This document shows, one piece after another, positions 57,539 to 64,000 of a stretch of DNA of 64,000 nt. The notes beneath the pieces are model-generated. The model did no database searches and was not told where the DNA came from. It saw only the letters and a program-made list of their open reading frames with translations. A program made the position numbers and the translations under genes. Source of the DNA: a virus; IMG/VR virus record IMGVR_UViG_3300021960_000047, positions 20,053 to 84,052 of that record. The stretch is one strand, 5' to 3'. Every line of letters starts with the position of its first letter. The first letter of the stretch is position 1.

Positions 57539-58202
57539 ATTGGTCTCTTAAATCTATGAACTCTCCGATCCAATCATCACGGTGCTCAATGAACACCTGA
57601 CACTCTCCTTCCTGAGAGACAACTACCGTAACCAACTGCGTGATTGGTTGCCCTGTCATCTCTTCAAACATTACAGCATAAGCAGATTCCTGCTTAAAGT
57701 AATTATATATTCTTGAACGGGTTTTTCGCTTTGCGGAAGTTTTCCAGTCAATCACAGAAAGAATACCGTCGAACTCGGCAATCATGTCAACAGTGCCTGC
57801 TGCACGCAGATGATTCGAATACATGAGACCTTCTACCACTCGAATATTGTCAATCCGTTTATCGGCGACTTGCTTCAAAAGAAAGAACATCTCGAGAGCA
57901 TTGGGCATCACTTTGCCTTCTCCCCTCTCCTTGTTCAGGCAATAATCCTCGATCAGTTGGTGAACTGACGTGCCTCGAGTAGATGCCTGCGTGGATATCT
58001 TCTGCGCAGTTTCTTTTCCTACTCTTTTCTGCCATTCAAACAATGCTCGTTTGGTTTTCTTACAAGAACTCAGAATGGTAGTGACGGAAGGGTAGGGAAT
58101 TGATGCCGTTCCATCCTCCATCACATAGTGGCGTTTGCCCTCTACATTAACACGTTTGATCTTTGGCAAATCTACCAAATTTAAATTGAATGTCTTGTTC
58201 AT
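57510..58202 (-). CDS. PD-(D/E)XK nuclease, Cas4/exonuclease-like (230 aa)
   Basis: RAAGTVDMIAEFDGILSVID, then WKTSAKRKTRSRIYNYFKQE, contains the Asp...Asp-x-Lys (DWKTS) core of PD-(D/E)XK nucleases. QASTRGTSVHQLIEDYCLNK supplies the His/Glu helix before it. QESAYAVMFEEMTGQPITQL fits the C-terminal Gln-x3-Tyr motif of RecB-like nucleases. ATG at 58202 has AGGAT before it; the frame upstream of it overlaps the deaminase gene and is not used. Likely DNA-end processing in replication or recombination. Confidence 0.8.
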   Translation of the reverse strand: MNKTFNLNLVDLPKIKRVNVEGKRHYVMEDGTASIPYPSVTTILSSCKKTKRALFEWQKRVGKETAQKISTQASTRGTSVHQLIEDYCLNKERGEGKVMPNALEMFFLLKQVADKRIDNIRVVEGLMYSNHLRAAGTVDMIAEFDGILSVIDWKTSAKRKTRSRIYNYFKQESAYAVMFEEMTGQPITQLVTVVVSQEGECQVFIEHRDDWIGEFIDLRDQYELELQGMS

Positions 58203-58206
58203 AATA

Positions 58207-58683
58207 CTATCCTGATTTTTGCCCTCTGGTTCCGCGCAGAGTCCATTCAGGATCAACGTGGTGCGTGATAACCTTGTTTCTTTCCAATAAAGGTATGCCG
58301 CTCTCAATGTGCCCTGTAAACTTCTCACCATAATAAACCTTCTTGATTCCACTGGCAACGATCATCCTCGCGCACTTAACGCAAGGAGAATGGGTCACAA
58401 ACATCAATGCACCTTCAGCAGAGCAGTTTGATCTCGCAAGTTTGGCAATTGCGTTTTCTTCAGCGTGCAATACCTCTTCTTTGGTCCACATAATGTTGCC
58501 CTGAGCATCGTGCTCTTCGCAACAATTGTCCTCGCCTGGAAGTGTTCCGTTGTATCCAACAGAAATGATCGCGCCAGTTTTTGGATCAACAATAATCGCG
58601 CCAACCTTCAACCGTTTCGCCGTAGAGCAATTGGCAAAAGATTCTGCTGTCTCCATATAAGCATTGGTCAGTTTAGTCTTCAC
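58207..58683 (-). CDS. cd: dCMP deaminase (158 aa)
   Basis: It makes dUMP from dCMP for dTMP synthesis. The zinc site is VLHAEENAIAKLARSNC (His-Ala-Glu) and THSPCVKCARMIVASG (Pro-Cys-x2-Cys). The N-terminal RLKVGAIIVDPKTGAIISVG, then YNGTLPGEDNCCEEHD, is typical of the phage enzyme. Length is normal. The stop is four bases before the nuclease ATG region; ATG 58683 overlaps the stop of the 105-aa gene. Confidence 0.93.
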   Translation of the reverse strand: MKTKLTNAYMETAESFANCSTAKRLKVGAIIVDPKTGAIISVGYNGTLPGEDNCCEEHDAQGNIMWTKEEVLHAEENAIAKLARSNCSAEGALMFVTHSPCVKCARMIVASGIKKVYYGEKFTGHIESGIPLLERNKVITHHVDPEWTLRGTRGQKSG

Positions 58684-59000
58684 TAGTTTCTCCGCATTGT
58701 AGCGATATCTTTCATTTGCTGTTCGTCAATAATCGGCACAGCGTTTGACTTGTGCATGGTGCCAATACCTTTCACCAAAGTGCCAGTGTATTGTTTCTTC
58801 TCTGGGGCAGCACACACGCCACTGCCTGCGCTGTCAGCAGACTTATACACAACACCTTCATCGCGGCGATACGGTGCAGGACTGGACTGCATCGGAGTAA
58901 AAGGTGGGGGTGTATATTTCTTGAACGTTTCACCTTTCGCTTTCTTTTTCTTGATCTTGCGACCAGAGAAATCGTGACGCATTGAACCGTAGACTGGCAT
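58683..59000 (-). CDS. Conserved marine-phage protein (105 aa)
   Basis: MPVYGSMRHDFSGRKIKKKK, then KGETFKKYTPPPFTPMQSSP, then APYRRDEG, is a pattern I recall from T4-like cyanophages: a Lys/Pro-rich, apparently unfolded protein. No catalytic motif. It lies between dCMP deaminase and a 43-aa gene in an early operon, suggesting a replication-related role by association only. Confidence 0.65.
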   Translation of the reverse strand: MPVYGSMRHDFSGRKIKKKKAKGETFKKYTPPPFTPMQSSPAPYRRDEGVVYKSADSAGSGVCAAPEKKQYTGTLVKGIGTMHKSNAVPIIDEQQMKDIATMRRN

Positions 59001-59131
59001 TATACCCCCCCTTCCTCGTAAACTATAAGTCCAAAATCTATTTCTACTTCGGTTACTTTATAACCTAGTGCTCTGAGTCTCTTGATCTCGCTTTTAATCG
59101 CGGTTAGGGTGTTGTCTACTACTGTAATCAT
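59000..59131 (-). CDS. Small early protein (43 aa)
   Basis: ATG 59131 follows the promoter unit with ribosome site GAGGAGAACGCCTA. The sequence MITVVDNTLTAIKSEIKRLR, then ALGYKVTEVEIDFGLIVYEE, predicts one helix and a beta hairpin. The stop overlaps the next ATG (TAATG). First gene behind promoter copy 4. Function unknown. Confidence 0.65.
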   Translation of the reverse strand: MITVVDNTLTAIKSEIKRLRALGYKVTEVEIDFGLIVYEEGGV

Positions 59132-59158
59132 TAGGCGTTCTCCTCAACCAGAACACCT

Positions 59159-59220
59159 ATTATGCCCTAAACTCAGTCAAAAGACAACCCTGAAAAATCC
59201 TAATAGAATCAATAACTTAC
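59159..59220 (-). promoter_or_regulatory. Early promoter with upstream IHF-type site (copy 4)
   Basis: -10 CATAAT (59159-59164), 17-base spacer, -35 TTGTCT (59182-59187), 14-base spacer with T5, box GTAAGTTATTGATTCTATT (59202-59220). The plus strand holds AATCAATAACTTA (IHF consensus) with A5 nine bases to its left. The box contains the stop codon of the 77-aa gene. Drives the 43-aa gene, dCMP deaminase, nuclease and 85-aa genes. Confidence 0.82.
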
Positions 59221-59450
59221 GTGAGGTAGAATGGATATATGTCGAGCATATCGATTATACAAAATAAATCTTCCTTGCATAGTTGTCGACTTTGCACAGT
59301 GAGTTCGGTCCCCTTTTCATTAATAGCAAAAGCATCGCCTTGTGTCAACAAACACAGAACTGCTCTGATCGGAGTTTTGTCTCCGGTGAAACTCCAGATG
59401 GTTGATCCGTCTTTTTGTTTCCGTTCTTCAATATTGAGTTCGTTTTTCAT
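59217..59450 (-). CDS. Small early protein (77 aa)
   Basis: NELNIEERKQKDGSTIWSFT, then PIRAVLCLLTQGDAFAINEK and QLCKEDLFCIIDMLDIYPFY, gives a mixed alpha/beta protein with three Cys. No known family seen. ATG overlaps the oxygenase stop (ATGA), and its own stop TAA is the beginning of promoter box copy 4. It is the last gene of the operon that starts at 63.6 kb. Confidence 0.65.
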   Translation of the reverse strand: MKNELNIEERKQKDGSTIWSFTGDKTPIRAVLCLLTQGDAFAINEKGTELTVQSRQLCKEDLFCIIDMLDIYPFYLT

Positions 59451-60046
59451 CTAGAGACTGGTCTTCCAAAGTTAAAAGAAATTGCTATCCTAGACCGCGA
59501 ATACGGTATTTTCTTTTGAACTGCTATTGAATGTTCTAACCAAGGTGGCCAAACTAAAATGTCTCCAGTTTCTGGTTGGTGTTCATATCGCGTCAAGTTG
59601 GGGGGAGCATACGGTTCCGACATCATAATGGTATTCAATGCTGGGTTCCTGAACCTTATTGGGGTTGAATCTGAATCAGCGTATGGGTAATATGTTCCTG
59701 CTACTGCTGCGCCAGGATGTTGGTGCAGGCAATGACTTTCTCCTGTGGTGTATACAGAAAACCAGTAGTACACGTCATAGTTTTCAAATTTTTCAACAGG
59801 AGCATCTCGCATTCTCAACCATTCCAGTGCCATATGTTTTGCCGCTGATTCAAATTCTTTCCTGAACGGCATACCTTCCACCACTTCTTTATTATACTTA
59901 TTGTCATAGTATGTGGTGTATGATTCTATGTTTTTTAATTTATTTCTTACATACGACTCAATCTGTTTATGGTCTAAATCTAGAGACCTTTTAAATATAG
60001 GGACATGGAATAGACCAATCTTTTCTTTCTTGCCAGAGAAAGTCAT
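59447..60046 (-). CDS. 2OG-Fe(II) oxygenase, Oxy_5 type (199 aa)
   Basis: HCLHQHPGAAVAGTYYPYAD has the His-x-His iron/2OG region seen in the 2OG-FeII_Oxy_5 family. GDILVWPPWLEHSIAVQKKI supplies the distal His, and SRSRIAISFNFGRP carries the 2OG-binding Arg. The N-terminus GLFHVPIFKRSLDLDHKQIE is typical. Fourth oxygenase of the window. Coupled by overlaps to the RHH and 77-aa genes. Substrate unknown. Confidence 0.8.
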   Translation of the reverse strand: MTFSGKKEKIGLFHVPIFKRSLDLDHKQIESYVRNKLKNIESYTTYYDNKYNKEVVEGMPFRKEFESAAKHMALEWLRMRDAPVEKFENYDVYYWFSVYTTGESHCLHQHPGAAVAGTYYPYADSDSTPIRFRNPALNTIMMSEPYAPPNLTRYEHQPETGDILVWPPWLEHSIAVQKKIPYSRSRIAISFNFGRPVSR

Positions 60047-60285
60047 TAGAAATCTTCGCCATGTTTGTATTGGTTTCTAATATCTGATAACGGGTCAAAT
60101 TCAACGTTATCTTTGGTTTTGATTATTGCCTCTTCTTCACCATTGACAACTCGTTCCATATACCCAATTAACAAGTTTGCCATAGTAACATCCATCTCTT
60201 GTGCTTTTTTCTTGAATTGACCATGAAGGTACTCAGGGACTCGAATATTAAACATACGAGTGTTACCCTTACGATATTCAGACAC
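60046..60285 (-). CDS. Ribbon-helix-helix DNA-binding protein (79 aa)
   Basis: TRMFNIRVPEYLHGQFKKKA, then QEMDVTMANLLIGYMERVVN, is an Arc/MetJ-type ribbon-helix-helix: a beta strand (FNIRV) followed by two helices. Start GTG at 60285 comes one base after the glycosylase stop, with GGAG 8 bases upstream. Upstream ATGs (60402/60405) would put 119 bases inside the glycosylase gene. Likely a transcription repressor; its target may be the early promoters. Confidence 0.7.
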   Translation of the reverse strand: MSEYRKGNTRMFNIRVPEYLHGQFKKKAQEMDVTMANLLIGYMERVVNGEEEAIIKTKDNVEFDPLSDIRNQYKHGEDF

Positions 60286-60286
60286 C

Positions 60287-60856
60287 TTATGCTCCTTGAG
60301 TTGCCCACCATTCAGGAGTGGGTCGTTTTGACCAAACAGCGAAACTTGCCTTATCTTCTTTGTAGAAGTTTCGATAAGACTCGACAACGTCGACTTCGCC
60401 ATCATTATCTTTTACAATGCAGTGCGGGAACTGCTTCATGGCAACATATGGCATTTTAAACTTACCTGACTTCAGTCCTCTAGGAGGAGTTGCCAGTCTC
60501 TCTGCCAACTTCTGGTGGCACGTATGCACTTTGCCATATCTGTATGTATACTCTTCGCCGAGAGCAACCCAGAGTTCGTACAACCACATGTACTGCTCGA
60601 CGTTCTCGCGACACCAGATAGCAGATGGATGACTTACGTGACACGCCTTATAGATCAGGTCTTCATCGTCACCTTCAAGTCGCCAACGTTTGACTCGCTG
60701 CCCGCGTCTTCCTCTGCCTATGTATTCTTCACCGTCAATGACACGGTGAGCAGTAGAAAGGAGTTGGGGATACTCTACGTTCATCTTGACCACGTGCTTG
60801 TCGACGTGTTCCATTGCTGACGCAATAGGAGATTTTTGTACAGGAAATATGTTCAT
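60287..60856 (-). CDS. Putative pyrimidine-dimer DNA glycosylase-type protein (189 aa)
   Basis: MEHVDKHVVKMNVEYPQLLS, then HPSAIWCRENVEQYMWLYEL, GEEYTYRYGKVHTCHQKLAE and VESYRNFYKEDKASFAVWSK with RPTPEWW, is a family often annotated as pyrimidine-dimer DNA glycosylase in phages. The conserved His/Lys/Trp set fits, but I cannot locate a catalytic residue with certainty. Sequence is richer in GC than the neighbours. Confidence 0.5.
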   Translation of the reverse strand: MNIFPVQKSPIASAMEHVDKHVVKMNVEYPQLLSTAHRVIDGEEYIGRGRRGQRVKRWRLEGDDEDLIYKACHVSHPSAIWCRENVEQYMWLYELWVALGEEYTYRYGKVHTCHQKLAERLATPPRGLKSGKFKMPYVAMKQFPHCIVKDNDGEVDVVESYRNFYKEDKASFAVWSKRPTPEWWATQGA

Positions 60857-60864
60857 AATATAAA

Positions 60865-61914
60865 TTAACCTCTAGTGCTTAACCAAGGGTTGTTCCTTAT
60901 AGGTTCAGTTGGATCTTCTTCCAAGGCAATGCCATGCCCATCGTCGATCACTTCCATATCTTCCATCTCCTCTTCGGGTGGAAGGTCTTCAATCTCTTCG
61001 TATTTGCTCATGACATTGGCAGCGTCATCTACTGCGCTCGGTTTATCTGGGAACGATTTTCGTAATGGTTCGTCAACTATTGGTTGTTCTTTAGGTATTA
61101 TTTCGTCAACGTCCATAACCCTGCTCGGATCAACTTTGAGGTTGCCGTCATCGTAAAACATTTTAGAGAGTTTCTTTTTGTTTAAGTCTCGAGTTGAGAC
61201 CAGAAGCAAGGCAATTGCAAGTGGATCAAATACAAAGATCAATAGGATAATAACAAACCTGACCGCCTCATCAAAGTAGTCTTGTGCTTCATCGCCGTAG
61301 ATCAGTTCCGCGATATATTTTAGGGGTCCAACTTCCACCTCAATAGATAACTGTTCTTGCTTGAGCGGAGCGAGTGCATCTTGTATTTCTTCGATAGATT
61401 GGATCGCATTATCGATCTGCGAGTTAAGACTTTCCCTCTCTCCTCTTTGCGCCTCGCGGACCGCGATCGCACCATCCTTCCCCCTGATTCGATCATAATC
61501 GATAAGTGTCTGTACTGATTCGTCAAGTTGAGAAAGGACGCTCTCTGCATCTGTGATAACACGTTGCTGATTCGCAATTCGCCTTTCCAAGTTCTGGATT
61601 TGAAGCGCATTGTTTCCTCCTACTGATACTGAGTGTTCAAGGTGTGCTTTGGAAAGATACCCAAAGATTCCTAGCGAAGTGATGAACATAAGCACAACCA
61701 CTGCGCTCGTTAGATAAACTTTCAACCAAAGTTGTAACCCTTTCCAGTTAGAATGCAACCAAGAGGCAGTTACAAGTTTACCGACTTCCAGCACTCCACC
61801 CATTATGGCAATAGGTACTGCTGCACCTGCAAAGATTGCCATGAGTCCGACAATAGAATACCATGCCGCAACCCCAGCAATCGACAGGGAAGTTAAGAGT
61901 GTTACCCAGAACAT
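60865..61914 (-). CDS. Conserved phage membrane protein (349 aa)
   Basis: Four predicted membrane segments: LLTSLSIAGVAAWYSIVGLM and AIFAGAAVPIAIMGGVLEVG, then AVVVLMFITSLGIFGYL, and after a long coiled-coil loop FVIILLIFVFDPLAIALLLV. The loop (LQIQNLERRIANQQRVITDA, DYDRIRGKDGAIAVREAQRG) is strongly helical. The acidic C-terminus (PPEEEMEDMEVIDDG) is cytosolic. From memory it is widely conserved in T4-like marine phages without a function. Confidence 0.7.
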   Translation of the reverse strand: MFWVTLLTSLSIAGVAAWYSIVGLMAIFAGAAVPIAIMGGVLEVGKLVTASWLHSNWKGLQLWLKVYLTSAVVVLMFITSLGIFGYLSKAHLEHSVSVGGNNALQIQNLERRIANQQRVITDAESVLSQLDESVQTLIDYDRIRGKDGAIAVREAQRGERESLNSQIDNAIQSIEEIQDALAPLKQEQLSIEVEVGPLKYIAELIYGDEAQDYFDEAVRFVIILLIFVFDPLAIALLLVSTRDLNKKKLSKMFYDDGNLKVDPSRVMDVDEIIPKEQPIVDEPLRKSFPDKPSAVDDAANVMSKYEEIEDLPPEEEMEDMEVIDDGHGIALEEDPTEPIRNNPWLSTRG

Positions 61915-62183
61915 TAATCCTCGCTTGTAGTCTCCGCGATCATTCCGATCTTTTTAAGATCCTCGACTTCGCCAGACATTACAAAGGTTCTCCCATCGGG
62001 AATCATCACGTGGATAAAAGTCTTCAGGATGCGGTAATATTTAGGATGAGGAAAGGGTCGCAATTCAACATGGACAACTTCGCCATACAACTTATCCGAA
62101 GGAGAATTCGGGGGGTACCAAGAAACCTTACGTCCTGGAACATCAACTGGGGGCGGAATTACTTTCTTCTTTACTCTAGGCAT
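61914..62183 (-). CDS. Small early protein (89 aa)
   Basis: MPRVKKKVIPPPVDVPGRKV, then SWYPPNSPSDKLYGEVVHVE and KYYRILKTFIHVMIPDGRTF, form a small basic beta protein. ATG 62183 (next to GTG 62186) overlaps the previous gene end. Stop overlaps the membrane gene ATG. No family recognised. Confidence 0.6.
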   Translation of the reverse strand: MPRVKKKVIPPPVDVPGRKVSWYPPNSPSDKLYGEVVHVELRPFPHPKYYRILKTFIHVMIPDGRTFVMSGEVEDLKKIGMIAETTSED

Positions 62184-62373
62184 CACTCGGGGTTCCTTCT
62201 ATGATCGTGCCGTCTTTGTTCTGGACATAATTGCCAGTGTTATAAGAATCCATTGTCGAAACATACATCTCTGTATTTCCGATGTTACGGATTAGAAATT
62301 CTTGACCAATTTTATCAGCGTACCAATAAGAACTGTCGCTGCACTTTTCAATACGAACATACAACTCTTTCAT
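62176..62373 (-). CDS. Small early protein (65 aa)
   Basis: MKELYVRIEKCSDSSYWYAD, then KIGQEFLIRNIGNTEMYVST and GNYVQNKDGTIIEG, is predicted to be a small beta-barrel, possibly OB- or SH3-like. The ATG overlaps the previous gene stop by 1 base (TAATG). Function unknown. Confidence 0.6.
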   Translation of the reverse strand: MKELYVRIEKCSDSSYWYADKIGQEFLIRNIGNTEMYVSTMDSYNTGNYVQNKDGTIIEGTPSDA

Positions 62374-62642
62374 TACATGTATGCCTCGAGGGAATTGTAG
62401 GAAACATTATCCCAAGGATCTGGGGTGAATGGTTTGATGAACTCGGTGGGGATTGGTTCTTTCAGTTTGGTAAAAGACCGCCACCTTTTGCTGAACTGCT
62501 TGGGTGCGCTGAACTTCTGCCAATGTTCATCACCAAACTTACGAATTGCGATCAAGCGACCGTCTTCCTGCAACAAGTAATCCATGTTGGTCACTCGGTG
62601 CTTCGCTTTTGCCCAATCGGTTTTTTCACGTAGCATTTGCAT
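62373..62642 (-). CDS. Small early protein (89 aa)
   Basis: MLREKTDWAKAKHRVTNMDY (from Met3), LLQEDGRLIAIRKFGDEHWQ, then KFSAPKQFSKRWRSFTKLKE, gives a basic, Trp-rich alpha/beta protein. TAATG overlap at 62642 couples it to the next gene upstream. No motif recognised. Confidence 0.6.
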   Translation of the reverse strand: MQMLREKTDWAKAKHRVTNMDYLLQEDGRLIAIRKFGDEHWQKFSAPKQFSKRWRSFTKLKEPIPTEFIKPFTPDPWDNVSYNSLEAYM

Positions 62643-62881
62643 TATGCAGATTCCTTAAAAGTTTGTCCAATAGGTTTTTGTTTCCTATTGTTCCAAATAT
62701 AATAAATTTTCGGGACATCGTTGTCATCAACCATCAACGCAGACTTAAAAGACTTTCCGTCAATATACAACGGACCTTCCTTGATCGCCACAATAGAATT
62801 AGGATATTCTATACTATCTGATGGTGCAAAGTCAACTATTTTTTCTTTGCTGAAAGCAGAATCAAAATACAAAAATTTCAT
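62642..62881 (-). CDS. Small early protein (79 aa)
   Basis: MKFLYFDSAFSKEKIVDFAP, then SDSIEYPNSIVAIKEGPLYI and VDDNDVPKIYYIWNNRKQKP, is beta-rich with Tyr and Asp clusters. Coupled through overlaps on both sides (62878-62881). Function unknown. Confidence 0.6.
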   Translation of the reverse strand: MKFLYFDSAFSKEKIVDFAPSDSIEYPNSIVAIKEGPLYIDGKSFKSALMVDDNDVPKIYYIWNNRKQKPIGQTFKESA

Positions 62882-63039
62882 TCAACACACCTCATGTGAT
62901 AGGGGGCATTAACCAATATCGCAGAACACTCCTTTTTTGGCGAGCGTTCTGGGAATTGTATTTCAGAGCAAAATAGGGCATAGGCGATTATCCCATACCC
63001 CAAGAGTAAAAGGTCTTTGTAATACTCCTTCTTCTTCAT
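62878..63039 (-). CDS. Small membrane protein (53 aa)
   Basis: ATG 63039 (TAATG with the previous stop) gives MKKKEYYKDLLLLGYGIIAY, then ALFCSEIQFPERSPKKECSA. One transmembrane segment (about 9-23) with a basic N-terminus indicates an inner-membrane peptide; the remaining 30 residues include three Cys. The longer frame to 63072 is not preferred. Function unknown. Confidence 0.6.
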   Translation of the reverse strand: MKKKEYYKDLLLLGYGIIAYALFCSEIQFPERSPKKECSAILVNAPYHMRCVE

Positions 63040-63398
63040 TACAGGTACTCTGGACCAGTCCAGCGTACCCATGAGAAGTCACCCTGAAGGATGTTGCCAC
63101 GCGGTTTGTTGCGCGCTGGTGCCGACCAACCTGCTGGCTTGAGAATATCTCCTGCCTTGAAGTTCGCCTTGCCATCCTTCTCTGGTTCGTCTTCCTTGAC
63201 GATGAAACCCCAAACCATCGTTTGGTTGCCCAACTTCTTGGTCACCTTGATGTACTTTCGCCCTTCTTCAAAGTCGATGCCAGCGTGGAACAGGTCAACT
63301 TGACTTCTGTCCTCTGGATTAGGTCGCGCACGACGAGCATAGTCGTCAACGATCCAGTCTACGAGGTTATCCAGTGCTTCATTCATTTGATCGGTCAT
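63039..63398 (-). CDS. Conserved-type early protein (119 aa)
   Basis: GRKYIKVTKKLGNQTMVWGF, then IVKEDEPEKDGKANFKAGDI and LKPAGWSAPARNKPRGNILQ, WVRWTGPEYL, is a beta-rich domain I associate with small proteins found in several phages. GC is higher than the neighbours. ATG 63398 overlaps the stop of the 76-aa gene. Confidence 0.65.
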   Translation of the reverse strand: MTDQMNEALDNLVDWIVDDYARRARPNPEDRSQVDLFHAGIDFEEGRKYIKVTKKLGNQTMVWGFIVKEDEPEKDGKANFKAGDILKPAGWSAPARNKPRGNILQGDFSWVRWTGPEYL

Positions 63399-63628
63399 TA
63401 GAAGTTCTCCTTGTTACCAGTCTTCAGATCACGCATTTCAAGCACCACGTAATCCACGTCCACATTCTGAGTCGCGAGTCCCGCCCAAGTGCAGGCATCG
63501 TCCCATGACATGAAACCCATCTTGTCAGTTTGGGTGGTGCCTTCGAGAGTTCCGCTCAGGAAGTATCGGTCGAACTCCACTTGACAAGGGTACGCGCTCA
63601 CAGGGGTATTCACTACAAAGTTAGACAT
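63398..63628 (-). CDS. First early gene of the 63.6 kb unit (76 aa)
   Basis: ATG at 63628 (MSNFVVNTPVSAYPCQVEFD) has AAGGAG before it; a frame extending to 63682 would pass through the promoter and is rejected. LSGTLEGTTQTDKMGFMSWD, then DACTWAGLATQNVDVDYVVL, predicts a compact alpha/beta protein. As leader of the largest early operon it is a candidate early regulator. Function unknown. Confidence 0.65.
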   Translation of the reverse strand: MSNFVVNTPVSAYPCQVEFDRYFLSGTLEGTTQTDKMGFMSWDDACTWAGLATQNVDVDYVVLEMRDLKTGNKENF

Positions 63629-63653
63629 ATCACTCTCCTTAACCATTACAGAT

Positions 63654-63715
63654 ATTATCCCGCAAATGGGGTCCAAACACAAGTTTGAAAAAAGTGAATA
63701 AAATCAATAACTTAG
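63654..63715 (-). promoter_or_regulatory. Early promoter with upstream IHF-type site (copy 5)
   Basis: -10 GATAAT (63654-63659), 17-base spacer, -35 TTGTGT (63677-63682), 14-base spacer with T6, box CTAAGTTATTGATTTTATT (63697-63715). The plus strand holds AATCAATAACTTA (IHF consensus) with A6 eight bases to its left, like the lambda H' site. The spacer TTGGACCCCATTT is shared with copy 3. The box includes the stop of the preceding gene. Drives about 12 genes. Confidence 0.83.
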
Positions 63716-64000
63716 GAAAACAGGGTAACTCTTCCCTCTTCTACTCTAGCATGAGCATGGAAGGATATTCTAGATTCGCCTGTCTCGCAGACGATATCGC
63801 TAGTTCTGTGGGGGGTCATCGCCTTCCAATGGACTAAAGAACCGACTGTGTAGACGTGTTCTTTTTCTTCCCCGTCTTCTTCATAATAAATTCCAGTCGG
63901 GTGCTTTGGCAGGTTTATCGGGCAGACCCAAGATTCTATCGTTGTGCCGCGAAGTTCTTCAACGGTGGGGAATATGTCTACATGTGGGGGGAGACACAGC
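63712..64000 (-). CDS. Partial early protein (5' end outside window)
   Basis: A frame open from the window edge ends with TAA at 63712-63714. The visible 96 residues include VEELRGTTIESWVCPINLPK, then HPTGIYYEEDGEEKEHVYTV and GSLVHWKAMTPHRTSDIVCE, ending FHAHARVEEGRVTLFS. It looks beta-rich. His/Asp positions are not clearly those of an oxygenase. The family is not recognised. Its stop codon is part of promoter box copy 5. Confidence 0.65.
   Translation of the reverse strand, partial: LCLPPHVDIFPTVEELRGTTIESWVCPINLPKHPTGIYYEEDGEEKEHVYTVGSLVHWKAMTPHRTSDIVCETGESRISFHAHARVEEGRVTLFS

Noticed and set aside
60046-60405. RHH protein starting at 60402/60405
   Set aside because: It would overlap the glycosylase gene by about 119 bases. 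GTG 60285 follows the stop directly with GGAG well placed.
1-64000. CRISPR array, insertion sequence, prophage integrase or attachment site
   Set aside because: No direct-repeat array, transposase, integrase or duplicated tRNA end was found; the block looks like a lytic phage genome.

Overview
The window is a contiguous piece of a T4-like (straight-contractile-tailed) marine-type myovirus genome. It carries a near-complete baseplate module (homologues of T4 gp25, gp6, gp8, gp53, gp48, gp26 and the gp5/gp27 hub), gp4, gp32, gp33, a T4-lysozyme-type endolysin, PhoH, NrdA/NrdB and Hsp20. It also carries small families that, from memory, recur in cyanophages, pelagiphages and their relatives. Almost everything is on the minus strand. 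The only clear plus-strand genes are gp4 (21.9 kb) and a coiled-coil membrane protein (56.8 kb). Five early-type promoters carry sites matching the IHF consensus, which points to a proteobacterial rather than a cyanobacterial host. No tRNA, CRISPR array, insertion sequence or intron was found. No gene-free stretch exceeds 300 bases; the largest gap (about 180 bases, 56607-56784) is a divergent promoter region.

Layout, by coordinate. 1-26.5 kb: tail/baseplate module: fibre-like proteins, a 1896-aa DUF4815-type protein, gp8, a gp7-position protein, gp6, gp25, a gp5 function split over four genes with two kinds of murein hydrolase domain, gp27-like hub, gp53, gp48, tape measure, a gp26/gp51-like pair with a U7 slippery site, and a tube-like protein. 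26.5-28.3 kb: a small secreted protein, Hsp20 and gp32, separated by strong terminators and TATAAATA late promoters. 28.3-31.5 kb: small early genes ending in gp33 and a 2OG-Fe(II) oxygenase. 31.5-39.8 kb: an overlapping glycan-tailoring operon (four or five glycosyltransferases, two methyltransferases, a sulfotransferase, a NodU-type carbamoyltransferase) together with endolysin and PhoH. 39.9-45.7 kb: nucleotide metabolism and small enzymes (SNase, GIY-YIG protein, NrdA, NrdB, two oxygenases) and a 23-codon gene encoding a textbook PqqA peptide. 45.8-56.3 kb: head-associated or internal proteins (several with a shared N-terminal targeting-like motif), an overlapping spanin pair, a nucleotidyltransferase and a ligase-like protein. 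56.3-64 kb: early accessory genes in IHF-promoter units, including dCMP deaminase, a PD-(D/E)XK nuclease, a DNA glycosylase-like protein and a fourth oxygenase.

How it works together: IHF-type promoters at 31.1, 31.4, 56.6, 59.2 and 63.7 kb would fire early from host RNA polymerase and express gp33 and the accessory enzymes. TATAAATA late promoters, which in T4 need a gp55-type sigma and gp33, drive the baseplate, Hsp20, gp32 and head genes. Most genes are translationally coupled through ATGA/TAATG overlaps. Functional calls rest on motif and synteny recognition by eye; no database search was run.
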